This document shows positions 44,861 to 53,083 of a stretch of 64,000 bases of DNA, in pieces. The DNA comes from Chryseobacterium sp. FH1. Lineage in GTDB: Bacteria; Bacteroidota; Bacteroidia; Flavobacteriales; Weeksellaceae. The notes under the pieces were generated by a model, which saw only the letters and a program-made list of their open reading frames with translations, was not told the DNA's origin and did no database searches. The number at the start of each line of letters is the position of its first letter. The stretch's first letter is position 1. The position numbers were made by a program, and so were the translations under genes. The stretch covers positions 1-64,000 of the forward strand of contig NZ_JPLZ01000007.1 of NCBI RefSeq assembly GCF_000735135.1, read 5' to 3'.

Positions 44861-45421
44861 ATGAAAAAATTCATCAATATTACATTAGTCCTTTTAGTTT
44901 CACTTTTCATCTTCTCTTGTAGAAATGACGACGACGCAGTTCCCGAAGATGTACACGAGCACGACGAGATCGGGAAAGTGGTTTTGACTTTGACCAACAA
45001 AAATAATGCTTCGGATGTTCAAACTGTGAACGTGATTTCTGGCGTGGCAGACGGACATTTGCATTTGCATGCTGGCGATACTTATTCCGCGGTTTTGGAT
45101 TTCCAGATCAAGCACGACGATCATTATCATTCTTCTGAAGAAATCGAGGAAGAGAAAGATCATCATTTCATCACTTTTGCACCAGCCAATGCAGATATTG
45201 TTGTTTTGAGATCTGCGAACGACATTGTTAGAACAGACGGGCAAAGATTGGGTCTAAGAACAGAGTGGACGGTTAATTCTGCACAATCTACTGGAAAAAT
45301 GAATATCAAATTAATTCATGGTCCCGTGACTGTCAATCAAAATTATCCATCGGCAACTAATCAGCTAGGTCAAACAACCGGTGGAGAAACTGATGTTGAT
45401 ATTACGGTTGATGCTCATTAA
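44861..45421 (+). CDS. His-rich lipoprotein downstream of the TonB receptor
   Basis: 186 aa. The lipobox (LLVSLFIFSC) marks a lipoprotein. The mature protein is unusually rich in His and acidic residues: DVHEHDE, DGHLHLHAGD, KHDDHYHSSEEIEEEKDHH. It probably binds divalent metal at the cell surface or periplasm and hands it to, or receives it from, the receptor; this is inference. It is the last gene of the putative operon, followed by a terminator. Confidence 0.78.
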   Translation: MKKFINITLVLLVSLFIFSCRNDDDAVPEDVHEHDEIGKVVLTLTNKNNASDVQTVNVISGVADGHLHLHAGDTYSAVLDFQIKHDDHYHSSEEIEEEKDHHFITFAPANADIVVLRSANDIVRTDGQRLGLRTEWTVNSAQSTGKMNIKLIHGPVTVNQNYPSATNQLGQTTGGETDVDITVDAH

Positions 45422-45449
45422 TCTGATATTTCCTCAATATTCTGAAATA

Positions 45450-45483
45450 AAGATGTCTTTTATAAGGCATCTTTATTTTTTTT
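45450..45483 (+). terminator. Terminator of the putative zinc operon
   Basis: AAGATGTCTT / AAGGCATCTT imperfect stem with TTAT loop, followed by a T-rich tract. Confidence 0.75.
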
Positions 45484-45527
45484 GCTCAAACTTTATGATT
45501 TTTTATAAAAATAGCAGGTGCAATTAA

Positions 45528-45559
45528 TTTTGAACTTCCTTATAATTTGACTACTTTTG
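45528..45559 (+). promoter_or_regulatory. Promoter of tig
   Basis: TTTTG (45528-45532), 19-bp spacer, TACTTTTG (45552-45559); both Bacteroidetes elements at the right distance, 20 nt before the start. Confidence 0.75.
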
Positions 45560-45579
45560 CAACCTAAAAATTTCAATTA

Positions 45580-46914
45580 ATGAACGTTACAGCTACAAAC
45601 CATGACGATGTAAGTGCATTGCTTACGGTAACATTGGAAAAATCTGATTATAAAGAAAAAGTTGAAAAGCAACTACTAAACTATGCAAAGAATGCACAGG
45701 TTCCTGGATTCAGAAAAGGGAAAGTGCCATTGAGTATGGTTAAAAAACAATATGAAGCTGGCATCGCTTTCGAAGAGATCAATAAACAGGTTTCTGAAGC
45801 GTTGAATGGTTATGTAAGTGAGAACAAACTTAGATTGGTAGGTCAGCCAGTTCCTCAGCCAGTAAACGATTTCGATCACAATGCAGAATCTCTTTCTGTA
45901 GCTTTCGAAGTAGGATACGAGCCAGAATTCTCTGTTGATCTTGCTAAATATGAAGCGCCTCATTACAAAGTAGAAGCTTCTGACAAAGAAATCAATACAA
46001 GTGTTGAGAACATGCAAAAGCGTTTCGCAGAGAGATTACCGGAAGATAAAATCGGTAAAGATTCTTACGTAGCTTTGGAAATTGCTCAAGTTGTGGAAGA
46101 AGGTGCAGAAGGTGAGCACAACCACGCCCCAAAAAACGTAACGATTTCTAAAGATCAGAAAGAAGCTTACGATTTGGTGAAAAAATTGAAAAAAGACGAT
46201 TCTGTAAAAGTTTCTAAAGAAGATCTTGCTTCTAAAGAAGAATTGGCAAAACAACTAGGTTTTTCTAAAGAAGAAGCAGAACACCTTCACCACAACGAGG
46301 TAGAAGTAACTGTAAAAGATATCTACGGATTGAATTTGGCAGAACTTGATCAAGAATTGTTCGACAAAGTGTACGGTAAAGACGTGATCACAACTGAAGA
46401 AGAATTGAAAGCAAGAGTGAAAACTGAATTGGACGAATATTTCCAACAAAATGCTGATGTTCATTTCGTAAACAAAATTCTAGAGCAAGTAAACGAGAAA
46501 GAAGAAATCAAATTACCTGAAGCATTCTTGATCAAATGGTTGTTGTTCTCTAATCAAAACATCACTTCTGAAGAGCAAGCAAAAGAAATCCTTGAAAACG
46601 AGAAAAATATTATCAAAGGTCAGATCCTAGAAGGAAAATTGATGAACGATAATGACATCCAATTGGATTATACTGAGGTTCTAGGACAAGCTGAGCAATT
46701 GGTAAGAAACCAATTGGCAATCTACGGAATCCACCACTTGGGTGACGATGAGGTTCAGAAATATGCAGCAGAAATGTTGAAAGACGAAAACCAAGTAAGA
46801 CAAATCTCTTCTGAAGTTGCTATGGCAAAATTGAAAGATGTGATCTTGGAGAAATCTAAAAAAGTAGAAACTACAATCTCTCACGACGAGTTTCTTGAAG
46901 TATTGAAGAAATAA
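45580..46914 (+). CDS. tig: Trigger factor
   Basis: 444 aa ribosome-associated chaperone. The N-terminal ribosome-binding domain has the signature NAQVPGFRKGKVPLSMVKKQY (about 35-56), near the usual GFRxGKxP motif. The middle PPIase-like region is about 150-245, with a His/Glu-rich loop (EGEHNHAPK). The C-terminal helical arms cover 255-444. The length is usual. Monocistronic with its own promoter and terminator. Confidence 0.95.
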   Translation: MNVTATNHDDVSALLTVTLEKSDYKEKVEKQLLNYAKNAQVPGFRKGKVPLSMVKKQYEAGIAFEEINKQVSEALNGYVSENKLRLVGQPVPQPVNDFDHNAESLSVAFEVGYEPEFSVDLAKYEAPHYKVEASDKEINTSVENMQKRFAERLPEDKIGKDSYVALEIAQVVEEGAEGEHNHAPKNVTISKDQKEAYDLVKKLKKDDSVKVSKEDLASKEELAKQLGFSKEEAEHLHHNEVEVTVKDIYGLNLAELDQELFDKVYGKDVITTEEELKARVKTELDEYFQQNADVHFVNKILEQVNEKEEIKLPEAFLIKWLLFSNQNITSEEQAKEILENEKNIIKGQILEGKLMNDNDIQLDYTEVLGQAEQLVRNQLAIYGIHHLGDDEVQKYAAEMLKDENQVRQISSEVAMAKLKDVILEKSKKVETTISHDEFLEVLKK

Positions 46915-46934
46915 TTTTCCTCAATTATAAATAT

Positions 46935-46965
46935 AAAGCGATCCATATCTGGGTCGCTTTTTTTG
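46935..46965 (+). terminator. Terminator of tig
   Basis: AAAGCGATCC / GGGTCGCTTT stem with a 6-nt loop, followed by T-run. Confidence 0.85.
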
Positions 46966-46997
46966 TGATTAACAATGTTGAGAATAGATTTTCATTT

Positions 46998-47020
46998 GTC
47001 AGTCTGAGGCTCTCGAAGAC
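46998..47020. repeat. REP-like motif, copy near the M23 gene
   Basis: GTCAGTCTGAGGCTCTCGAAGA resembles the motifs at 18919-18939 and 51209-51231 (TGAGC..GTCGAAG type). It lies just after the M23 stop. Confidence 0.4.
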
Positions 47021-47028
47021 ATATTAAA

Positions 47029-47913
47029 TTAAAAATTCAAAAACAACCTCGGATTGATCGGCTGATTGTTTTTGTGAACTTCATAGTGCAGATGAGGTCC
47101 CGTAGAACGGCCACTGTTTCCAGATTTTGCGATGATCTGGTTAGCCTTTATCCTGTCATTGGTTTCTACAAGTATCTCCGAAAGATGGCCGTAAAGCGTT
47201 GCCAAGCCATTTCCGTGTTCGATGATGACACAATTGCCGTAACCACCTTTCAAGCCTGCAAATATAACTTTTCCAGACGCAGCACCTTTCACCGGCGTTC
47301 CGTAAGCTACCGCAACGTCCAGACCTTTGTGAAACTGCATTTGGTCTTTTTCTGCCGGGGCGTTGCTGGATGCATTTTTATCTTCTTTTACGATCGCTTG
47401 TCTTTTGATCACGTTTCCAAGGCTGTCTTTTTCTTCGGCAACATTTGATTGTGCTACAGCTTTTGGATCTAATTTCGGAGGAATTGGATTTTTTCTGATT
47501 CCAAAATTCGAAGAAATGTAACCATCGGTCGGTATTCCCAATGGAACTTTTTGCAGTCTTTCCTCCAGATCAACCAAGTATTGGCTGTATCGGTTGCTCA
47601 CTTTTGCAAGGTAAACTTCATTTTGAAGGCTGTCTTTGGCGAGTTTTTCAATTCTAAGGTCTGAGACGTTTTTTGATTTCAAGAATCCATCGATGCTTCT
47701 GATGCTTTGATCAACGACTGCAAGGTCGGTTTTAAGTTGAAGGTGATCAACGCTGTCTTTTTCATTATTGATTTTTACAAGATTGACTTCATACACTTTG
47801 TCATCGGTTCCTTCATAAAGTTTTGCGATGACGAAAGCCTGAACAAAACAGATTAACAAAAGTAAAAGAAGCACTATGTTCGTTTTCTTTTTCGATTTCA
47901 GAAAATTGACCAT
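47029..47913 (-). CDS. M23 family peptidase (murein endopeptidase-like)
   Basis: 294 aa from ATG 47913 (MVNFLKSKKKTNIVLLLLL). TM anchor about 11-30, a coiled-coil region about 45-120, then the LytM/M23 domain with zinc ligands in FHKGLDVAVAYGTPV (HxxxD) and GPHLHYEVHKN (HxH). All four ligands are present, so it should be an active peptidoglycan endopeptidase in the periplasm. The frame is open 24 codons further upstream, but the TM segment argues for the shorter start. Confidence 0.9.
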   Translation of the reverse strand: MVNFLKSKKKTNIVLLLLLLICFVQAFVIAKLYEGTDDKVYEVNLVKINNEKDSVDHLQLKTDLAVVDQSIRSIDGFLKSKNVSDLRIEKLAKDSLQNEVYLAKVSNRYSQYLVDLEERLQKVPLGIPTDGYISSNFGIRKNPIPPKLDPKAVAQSNVAEEKDSLGNVIKRQAIVKEDKNASSNAPAEKDQMQFHKGLDVAVAYGTPVKGAASGKVIFAGLKGGYGNCVIIEHGNGLATLYGHLSEILVETNDRIKANQIIAKSGNSGRSTGPHLHYEVHKNNQPINPRLFLNF

Positions 47914-48099
47914 TAATGATGTTTTTAAAATGGATTGCAAAAATAAGGAAATTTTATTTTTCTCAATGTCAATCCTCATTATCAATGATTATTGGTTTAA
48001 TAAAAGTTAATTATTCTTAAAATATTGTAAAATGGAATTTAGATTTAGGTAAACTCACAAATTACATTAGATTTGTAATAATGAAATTGAAAGACAAGA

Positions 48100-49116
48100 A
48101 TGACTAAGAAATCGACAAAATCATCTAAAAATATACGTGTTGGCGTTTTAGGTAGCGGAAGTTTTGCAACGGCTATCGTCAAAATGTTGGTGGAGAATTG
48201 TAAAACCGTGCATTGGTGCGTCCGAAATGAATTCGTGAAAGGTGCCATAGAACAGCGTGGACACAATCCAACTTACCTGACAACGGTTTCCTTCAACTTA
48301 AAAAAACTTCAAATTACCACGGACATCAACGAGTTGGTTTCCAATTGTGACGTGATAATTTTGGCGGTTCCGTCCATCTATTTAGCAGAATCAATGGAGA
48401 AACTGACTTGCGATTATCAGGACAAACTATTCTGTTCTGCCATCAAAGGGATTGTTCCTAAGCATAATGACATCGTTGCGCATTATTTGAAAGACCAATT
48501 CAAAATTGGATTTAAAAATCAAGCGGTGATTGCTGGACCTTGTCATGCGGAGGAAGTGGCGATGGAACGATTGTCTTATTTGACAGTTGCTGTGGCAGGG
48601 AAAGAAGACGCTGATGTTTTGCAAAGTATTTTGTCGTCTTATTATATAAAGGTCAATACAAGTTGCGATATTCTCGGAAACGAATATTCTGCGATTCTAA
48701 AAAATATTTATGCAATTGGAGCTGGGATTGCAAGCGGTTTGGGCTATGGAGACAACTTCATCGCCGTTTATGTTTCCAATGCCATTCGCGAAATGGAAAT
48801 TTTCCTGGAGTCCATTTATCCTGAGAAAAGAGATGTGAATGAGAGCGCGTATTTGGGCGATTTGATTGTGACCGCTTATTCCTTGTTCTCAAGAAACAGA
48901 AACCTTGGAAACTTGATTGGAAAAGGATACACCGTGAAATCTGCCATCCAATCGATGAGTATGGTTGCGGAAGGTTATTATGCAACGCAAGGGATTTATT
49001 CTATTTGTGAAGAGAAAAAGCTGAAATTGCCGATTATCAATGCTGTTTATGATATTCTTTACGAAGGGAAAAATGCCGAGAAACAATTTGCAAAACTCAC
49101 GGAAAAACTGACTTAG
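48100..49116 (+). CDS. gpsA: Glycerol-3-phosphate dehydrogenase [NAD(P)+]
   Basis: 338 aa. Makes sn-glycerol-3-phosphate from DHAP for phospholipid synthesis. Rossmann motif GVLGSGSFATAIVKML, then KGIVPKHNDIV and the C-terminal signature SAILKNIYAIGAGIASGLGYGDNFIA. Length usual. Transcribed in the same direction as the DUF1232 gene 102 bp downstream. Confidence 0.95.
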   Translation: MTKKSTKSSKNIRVGVLGSGSFATAIVKMLVENCKTVHWCVRNEFVKGAIEQRGHNPTYLTTVSFNLKKLQITTDINELVSNCDVIILAVPSIYLAESMEKLTCDYQDKLFCSAIKGIVPKHNDIVAHYLKDQFKIGFKNQAVIAGPCHAEEVAMERLSYLTVAVAGKEDADVLQSILSSYYIKVNTSCDILGNEYSAILKNIYAIGAGIASGLGYGDNFIAVYVSNAIREMEIFLESIYPEKRDVNESAYLGDLIVTAYSLFSRNRNLGNLIGKGYTVKSAIQSMSMVAEGYYATQGIYSICEEKKLKLPIINAVYDILYEGKNAEKQFAKLTEKLT

Positions 49117-49218
49117 CATTAATGATTTAATTAACAAAACATTACAATTTTCTATGGATTGATTGGAATAGAATTTGTAAATATTGCTCCGTTAAAGTAA
49201 CAAACACAAAAAACAATA

Positions 49219-49557
49219 ATGAAATATTCAAAGTTAAAATTAGCTCAAGAAGCCATCAAACACAAAGGATTTCTCCAAAAGATTCCTTCTGTGATTCGGA
49301 TGTTCAAATTGTGGTACAGAGGCGAATACAAAATGAAATTCACCGATGTCCTGATTCCCGCGTTGGCATTAATCTATGTCATCTCGCCAATCGATATCAT
49401 TCCGGATTTTGTACCGGTTGTAGGGGCTTTGGATGATTTGGCAATTTTGGCTTTGGCCATTCCAATGCTGATGAAAGAAGTGGACAAATTCCTGCTTTGG
49501 GAAAGCCAACTCAGAAAAGGCAACCGCGAAATTCAGGATGCTGAAATAGTAGAATAA
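49219..49557 (+). CDS. DUF1232 (YkvA-like) small membrane protein
   Basis: 112 aa. Conserved core LIPALALIYVISPIDIIPDFVPVVGALDDLAILALAIPML, the hallmark of DUF1232/YkvA proteins, whose role is unknown. It ends at a terminator shared with Nfu. Confidence 0.9.
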   Translation: MKYSKLKLAQEAIKHKGFLQKIPSVIRMFKLWYRGEYKMKFTDVLIPALALIYVISPIDIIPDFVPVVGALDDLAILALAIPMLMKEVDKFLLWESQLRKGNREIQDAEIVE

Positions 49558-49595
49558 AAAAAATCCCGATTCAAAACTGAATCGGGATTTTTATT
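49556..49595. terminator. Bidirectional terminator between DUF1232 and Nfu genes
   Basis: Perfect 13-bp stem AAATCCCGATTCA / TGAATCGGGATTT, AAAC loop, A- and T-runs on both sides. Confidence 0.9.
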
Positions 49596-49596
49596 T

Positions 49597-49848
49597 CTAA
49601 ACGCTGATGACTTCTTCAATCTCCGGAGCGTGTTGCTTGATGGTGCTTTCCACACCCAGCTTCATCGTAGAACTGCTGATACCACAGCTGGAACAGCTTC
49701 CCAATAGTTTTACGAACACTTTCTTCTCCTGAACGTCAACCAATTCAATATCGCCACCGTCTTTCTGCAAAAACGGACGAATGCTTTCCAAAGCATCCAT
49801 CACCTTGGTTACCAGTTCTTCCTGAATTTGATTTGTATTATTATCCAT
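49597..49848 (-). CDS. NifU-like (Nfu) iron-sulfur scaffold protein
   Basis: 83 aa: the NifU C-terminal domain alone. IRPFLQKDGGDIELV at the start and the Fe-S ligands in LLGSCSSCGISSSTMKLGVE (CxxC). It carries a 4Fe-4S cluster to client proteins. It lies 70 bp downstream of the Mrp gene on the same strand, so the two are probably co-transcribed. Confidence 0.93.
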   Translation of the reverse strand: MDNNTNQIQEELVTKVMDALESIRPFLQKDGGDIELVDVQEKKVFVKLLGSCSSCGISSSTMKLGVESTIKQHAPEIEEVISV

Positions 49849-49882
49849 TTTATATATTTTCCTTTTTAAATTACCCCGATTT

Positions 49883-49921
49883 TAAGCCATTAGCAAAAAG
49901 CCAATCACCAAAAGCTAATTA
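49883..49921. repeat. Simple AAAAGC-type repeat between Mrp and Nfu
   Basis: CCATTAGCAAAAAGCCAATCACCAAAAGCTAATTAC has three AGC(C/T)AAT-like units spaced 10-13 nt. A related AAGCAAAAAGCCAATTAC occurs at 4194-4211, overlapping the TlpA-like stop. Nothing else recognised in this spacer. Confidence 0.3.
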
Positions 49922-51025
49922 CTTTTTCGGAGAACAACCCGCCATCGTTGTAATTTTCACGGCTTCGGTTGCAGGTAGATTTTTGTTTCTCTCAACAAGA
50001 CTTTCTACCATATTCTGAGCAGTCTTCACGTAAATCTCAGAAATCGTTGAGTTTTCTTGAAGCGCCGCCGGTCTTCCAACGTCACCAGCTTCTCTGATGC
50101 TCTGAATCAATGGAATCTCTCCCAAAACCGGAATTCCCAAATCCTCTGCCATAAACTGAGCACCTTGTTTGCCAAAGATATAATATTTATTCTCAGGTAG
50201 CTCTTCCGGCGTGAAATAAGCCATATTTTCTATCAATCCCAAAACCGGAATGTTGATACTTTCCATATTGAACATCGCGATTCCCTTTCTCACATCCGCC
50301 AAAGCAACGTGTTGAGGCGTACTCACAATCACCGCGCCAGTCACCGGAACTTCCTGAATGATAGATAGATGAATGTCACCAGTTCCAGGAGGAAGGTCAA
50401 TCAACAAGAAATCCAATTCGCCCCAATCCGCATCACGAATCATCTGATTCAACGCTTTCGAAGCCATTGGTCCTCTCCAGACAACCGCTTGGTTTGCACC
50501 TGAGAAATATCCGATGGACAGCATTTTCACACCGTAATTTTCAATTGGTTTCATCAGATTTCTGCCGTTTACTTCCACAGAGATTGGTTTTTGACCTTCT
50601 GTATCAAGCATTGTCGGGACAGATGGTCCGTAGATATCCGCATCCAGCAATCCAACTTTGAAACCCATTTTTGCCAACGTCACCGCAAGGTTTGCCGCAA
50701 CAGTAGATTTCCCAACGCCACCTTTTCCGGAAGCGATGGCAATGATATTTTGAATTCCAGCGATTTGCTTTCCTTTGATTTCGTTGGTCACCGGCGTTGC
50801 AGGCAATTCCGGAGACGTGATTTTCAATTTAAGATTCACGTGCTCTCCAAATTCCGAAGCAAAAGCCTGCTTCATAGCCACTTCCAGTTTCTTTTTCTCG
50901 TGCATTGCCGGAGAATGCGCCGTCATATCAATATAAATATCGTCTCCCATCACCTGAAAATTACTTACCAGGTCTTCCACTTCTATCTCTTTCAGGAAAT
51001 CCTGAACCTTTGATTTCGTCAGCAT
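49919..51025 (-). CDS. mrp: Mrp/NBP35-family Fe-S cluster carrier ATPase
   Basis: 368 aa. N-terminal DUF59/MIP18-like domain (1-80), then a deviant Walker A P-loop IIAIASGKGGVGKSTVAANLAV and LDADIYGPSVP, with VVWRGPMASKALNQMI and DLPPGTGDIHLSI. It is a scaffold/carrier for Fe-S clusters. Context with Nfu supports this job. Confidence 0.95.
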   Translation of the reverse strand: MLTKSKVQDFLKEIEVEDLVSNFQVMGDDIYIDMTAHSPAMHEKKKLEVAMKQAFASEFGEHVNLKLKITSPELPATPVTNEIKGKQIAGIQNIIAIASGKGGVGKSTVAANLAVTLAKMGFKVGLLDADIYGPSVPTMLDTEGQKPISVEVNGRNLMKPIENYGVKMLSIGYFSGANQAVVWRGPMASKALNQMIRDADWGELDFLLIDLPPGTGDIHLSIIQEVPVTGAVIVSTPQHVALADVRKGIAMFNMESINIPVLGLIENMAYFTPEELPENKYYIFGKQGAQFMAEDLGIPVLGEIPLIQSIREAGDVGRPAALQENSTISEIYVKTAQNMVESLVERNKNLPATEAVKITTMAGCSPKK

Positions 51026-51344
51026 AAAAATTTGATTCTTAATACTGCAAATTTACGGATTTTAAAATTAATTTAGAATCAATACGATTTGTGATTTTGT
51101 CTATGTTAATGATTTTTGGCAGGTGTGTTGGGTGGGAGGGTTGGAGTGTTTTAGTGATTTTGAGATGAACAGTGACAACTTTAATAATAAACAATGGTTT
51201 TATTAAATGTCAGGCTGAACGGCATCGAAGCCTCTTGCGAAAATCAGGATAATCGCAAAAAATCAGGACAATCATAAAAAACTAAAGACTTTCTAAAGTA
51301 TTATTAATATTTTTGACACTTAAAACCCCGAAACACAACTCAGG
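51026..51344. other. Gene-free spacer before the polysaccharide locus
   Basis: 319 bp without a supported gene. It holds a REP-like motif (51209-51231) and a tandem 19-bp repeat (51242-51279); the rest is AT-rich with no clear promoter found by eye. It separates mrp (minus) from the first locus gene (plus), so both promoters should lie here. Confidence 0.6.
51242..51279. repeat. Tandem 19-bp repeat
   Basis: Two head-to-tail units, AATCAGGATAATCGCAAAA and AATCAGGACAATCATAAAA, differing at three positions. Confidence 0.6.
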
Positions 51345-52694
51345 ATGGGAGAAAAATTACAATGGGCAACGCTGAAGAACTTTCCTTGGATGGTTTTTTT
51401 TGTTGCGATTTTTATCTGGATTGCCATTGCCGGTGCCAATTTTTATTATCAGATGCAGGGCGGTTTTACAGGAACTGGTCCGCTTTTCCCGATTTCTGTC
51501 ATCTATCCTAATCAATTTCTTTGGAGCGGATTTGTGTTCGCCTTTCTCTTTTTGCTAACCGGAGTTTACGCTTTCAACTATTCAGGAAAACTGAATGTTT
51601 ATCTTCTTTTTTTGGTTGCCATCATTCTTGTTGTTTTGGGGAATCTGAGCCAAGGGAACTTTGATATTGCCTTTCTACAGCCATTTTACTTGAAAGGACG
51701 ACAATATTATGCTGACGCGATTAATATTACAGATGGAACAGTTTGGTTGCGTGATTTCACGAAAAATTTAGAGCATTTTCAGCTTCACACCAGAACCCAT
51801 CCACCATTTGTCACGCTTTTGCATTATTGGATCTTAAATGTTTCAAATCTTGAAACTTTAGCCATTTCGTTTTTTGCGATCGGCTGTTTGTCTTTCTTTA
51901 TTTTATATAAAATTCTATATCATCTCGGTTTTGAAGAATCGAGAAGAAAGTGGATGTTGCTTTTGTTTGCGGTGATTCCAGCGGTCAATATTTATTTATT
52001 AGTCTCCATCGATTCTTTAGTTTTGACATCAACTTTGATTTTCCTTTTAGGATTTGCGAGGATATTTGATCAAAATAAAATCGACGTTTGGTCATTTCTA
52101 TTCATCTTTTCAGGATTGCTGTTAACGAATTTGATTACGTTTTCCGGATTATTTCTGTTTGCATTTTTAGGCTGTTTTAGTTTTTACTTTTTACTCAAAG
52201 GAAAATGGAATTTCGCTTGGTTGAGCTTGATGGCAACGGTTTTGTTTGTATTGAGTTTCCTTTTGATTTATTCCACAACAACTTACAATCATCTTGACAC
52301 ATTCTTACAAGCTTCACATTCCGAAAACCCCGATGGTTTCAGACTTTTTCATCAGCCTTTTATTTATTTTGTGACCAGGTTGGAAGATATTGGCGAGATA
52401 TTTTTGTTTTTGTCTTTTGGATTTTTGGCTGTTTTCTTCTCGAAGAGATCTGGAACGGAAGTTTTTGAAAATCCTAAAATCAATATTTTGTTTTTCTCAG
52501 CCATTTCCGCTTTATCGGCAATGCTTTTGACAGGCGCTTACGGGACGGGCGAAACGGCGAGGGCTTGCTTGTTTTTAGTACCCTATTTTTTGATTTTGCT
52601 GAAAAATATTGATTCAGACCAATTCAGAATTTTGTTTTATCTCTGTCTATTTCAGACGTTTGGAATGCAGATGATTGGTAATTTTTACTGGTAA
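51345..52694 (+). CDS. Multi-TM glycosyltransferase (GT-C type), polysaccharide locus
   Basis: 449 aa, about 11-12 TM helices. The periplasmic loop FQLHTRTHPPFVTLLHYWIL carries the (H)HPP motif seen in ArnT/DUF2723-like GT-C enzymes, and a late loop LLTGAYGTGETARACLFL is conserved-looking. It probably moves a sugar from a polyprenyl-phosphate donor. First gene of the plus-strand polysaccharide locus. Confidence 0.75.
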   Translation: MGEKLQWATLKNFPWMVFFVAIFIWIAIAGANFYYQMQGGFTGTGPLFPISVIYPNQFLWSGFVFAFLFLLTGVYAFNYSGKLNVYLLFLVAIILVVLGNLSQGNFDIAFLQPFYLKGRQYYADAINITDGTVWLRDFTKNLEHFQLHTRTHPPFVTLLHYWILNVSNLETLAISFFAIGCLSFFILYKILYHLGFEESRRKWMLLLFAVIPAVNIYLLVSIDSLVLTSTLIFLLGFARIFDQNKIDVWSFLFIFSGLLLTNLITFSGLFLFAFLGCFSFYFLLKGKWNFAWLSLMATVLFVLSFLLIYSTTTYNHLDTFLQASHSENPDGFRLFHQPFIYFVTRLEDIGEIFLFLSFGFLAVFFSKRSGTEVFENPKINILFFSAISALSAMLLTGAYGTGETARACLFLVPYFLILLKNIDSDQFRILFYLCLFQTFGMQMIGNFYW

Positions 52695-52698
52695 TTTC

Positions 52699-52728
52699 TT
52701 GGTCGGGTTGTTTTTTTACTTAATTTTG
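52699..52728 (+). promoter_or_regulatory. Promoter within the polysaccharide locus
   Basis: TTG (52699-52701), 19-bp spacer, TAATTTTG (52721-52728). It lies 14-17 nt before the PKD gene and could drive the genes from 52742 onward. Confidence 0.7.
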
Positions 52729-52741
52729 CAAAAAACAACTA

Positions 52742-53068
52742 ATGATGAAAACTTACACGGCAGTATTGCCGTTTCTTGTCCTATTTCTTTATGGGCAAAA
52801 ACCAATTTCCAAATTTACAGGTAATTATTGTTCTTCAGAAAGTTCTAATGTTTTTGGCTTTGTGAATGAAAGTACAAATGATCCCACAAATTATTTTTGG
52901 GAATTTGTGGGTGGATTGTCAGCTACTTCTACAATTGAGAATCCGGTCGTCACTTATCCTTCCTCAAGAACATATGTCGCAAAATTGATTGTTGGTAATG
53001 CTAATGGAAGTTCAACTTCTACTAGAACTATTAAAATAGCATCTAGCGCTTCTCCAAGATTTTTTTGA
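52742..53068 (+). CDS. Small secreted PKD-domain protein
   Basis: 108 aa. Starts ATG ATG at 52742/52745. Short signal peptide (about 1-19, FLVLFLYGQ). One PKD domain: SNVFGFVNESTNDPTNYFWEFVGG, then NPVVTYPSSRTYVAKLIVGN. Such domains usually occur in large adhesins; a single-domain protein is unusual and may be a truncated relic or a glycan-binding accessory. The next gene starts 16 bp downstream. Confidence 0.7.
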   Translation: MMKTYTAVLPFLVLFLYGQKPISKFTGNYCSSESSNVFGFVNESTNDPTNYFWEFVGGLSATSTIENPVVTYPSSRTYVAKLIVGNANGSSTSTRTIKIASSASPRFF

Positions 53069-53083
53069 ATAAAGGATATAATA

